Of a stretch of DNA of 24,483 nt, positions 23,838 through 24,483 are shown piece after piece. The translations under genes and the position numbers were made by a program. The stretch is taken from the NCBI GenBank assembly GCA_964196325.1, contig CAXMST010000051.1:1-24483 (forward strand). The letters are read 5' to 3'. Position 1 is the first letter of the stretch; every line of letters starts with the position of its first letter. Under the pieces are notes generated by a model, which was not told the origin of the DNA, searched no databases, and saw only the letters and a list, made by a program, of their open reading frames with translations. This DNA comes from CAXMST01 sp964196325 (GTDB taxonomy: Bacteria > Actinomycetota > Thermoleophilia > Solirubrobacterales > 70-9).

Positions 23838-24483
23838 ATGAGCTTGACCATGAGAGCGGGACCCCTGACCGCGCGGGAGCCACGTCCGGGCAATTACTCG
23901 ATCGAGGGCCCAAAGCACCGGATCCTGTGGGGCGAGTTCCCGCGGCGAGTCCGGGGTGAGCTCGAAGGCCGCACCGTCTTCGACACCAGCGCCGGCCGCC
24001 TGCTGCACGAGAGCGAGATGCTGCCGGTCCTCTATGTGCCCGAGGCGGATCTCCATCTCGCGCTCCTCGAGCCCACCGATACGAACACGACCTGCCCGTT
24101 CAAGGGTGAGGCGAGCTACTGGAGCGTGCGGGTCGGTGAGCGTGTCTCGGTCGACGCAGTCTGGGCCTACCCCGAGCCGATCGAGGGGGCCGAGTGGCTG
24201 CAGGATCACTACGCCTTCTACTGGGACAGGCTCGACGCCTTCTATGACGAGGACGAGCGCGTCAACGGGCACCTGCGCGATCCCTTCCACCGGGTCGATA
24301 TCCGCCCCTCCTCCCGCGCCGTCAAGGTCCGGATCGGAGGCGAGCTGGTAGCCGAGACCGACCGCCCCTGGCTGCTCTCGGAGAACGGGCTGCCGAACCG
24401 GTTCTACATCCCCCGCGCGGACGTTTCGATCGAGGCGCTGGAGCGCTCCGGGACCCGAAGCCATTGTCCGTACAAGGGCGACG
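23838..24483 (+). CDS. Two-domain DUF427 protein (3' end outside window)
   Basis: The frame from the ATG at 23838 stays open to the window edge (215 codons). It has AAAGGAG six bases before the ATG. Two DUF427 units are visible. The first has RTVFDTSAGRLLHESE, LPVLYVPEADL and TCPFKGEASYW (about 45-95). The second has ELVAETDRPWLLSE, LPNRFYIPRADV and SHCPYKGD (about 168-215). The repeated VxYxPxxD and CPxKG motifs match each other at the same spacing. The biochemical role of this family is unknown. There is no signal peptide. Only the end of the second unit is missing. Confidence 0.85.
   Translation, partial: MSLTMRAGPLTAREPRPGNYSIEGPKHRILWGEFPRRVRGELEGRTVFDTSAGRLLHESEMLPVLYVPEADLHLALLEPTDTNTTCPFKGEASYWSVRVGERVSVDAVWAYPEPIEGAEWLQDHYAFYWDRLDAFYDEDERVNGHLRDPFHRVDIRPSSRAVKVRIGGELVAETDRPWLLSENGLPNRFYIPRADVSIEALERSGTRSHCPYKGD

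Noticed and set aside
1..24483. CRISPR array, tRNA or rRNA genes
   Set aside because: No regularly spaced direct repeats, cloverleaf sequences or rRNA-like tracts were found on reading through either strand.

Overview
The window is GC-rich, gene-dense bacterial chromosome and reads as an actinobacterium, most plausibly a Thermoleophilia-type (Solirubrobacterales-like) lineage. The basis for this is a deazaflavin (F420)-dependent nitroreductase-family gene, a DUF427 protein, an RskA-type anti-sigma remnant, a giant kinase/ATPase/cyclase regulator, frequent GTG/TTG starts and long spurious antisense ORFs typical of high GC. The lineage is inferred from gene content only. No rRNA, tRNA, CRISPR array or complete insertion sequence was seen.

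Layout. At 1-168 lies a nearly self-complementary palindromic element whose right end supplies the stop codon of tadA (165-650, minus). A secreted subtilisin-like protease (728-2116, plus) and a metallo-beta-lactamase-fold hydrolase (2316-3050, plus) follow. They converge on a minus-strand block: two tandem S1-type sulfatases (9036-10604, and 7439-9043, the second broken by one in-frame TAA) and then a 1452-residue zinc-ribbon/kinase/AAA/TPR/cyclase protein (3054-7412). A cyclophilin (10760-11218, plus) converges on a four-gene minus-strand operon: LMW protein tyrosine phosphatase, SRPBCC protein, fructosamine-kinase-family protein (apparently starting at CTG) and RlmN. The phosphatase/kinase pair looks like a protein-deglycation (Amadori repair) module.

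From 14158 there is a secreted GH26-like glycosidase (plus), then a desaturase and second MBL hydrolase (minus), then type III glutamine synthetase (17658-19802, plus) with a strong hairpin after it, and a fragment of an RskA-type anti-sigma factor with no start of its own. The right end carries a secreted propeller-like protein with a TetR regulator downstream (minus), a 47-bp hairpin/palindrome, greA with an F420-family gene (minus), and a two-domain DUF427 protein that runs off the window.

Nothing here is a clear new defence or mobile system. The most distinctive items are the palindromic element at 1-168, the 47-bp palindrome at 22698-22744, the kinase-cyclase protein with substituted active-site residues in both domains, the sulfatase nonsense codon, and the CTG-start kinase in a deglycation operon.
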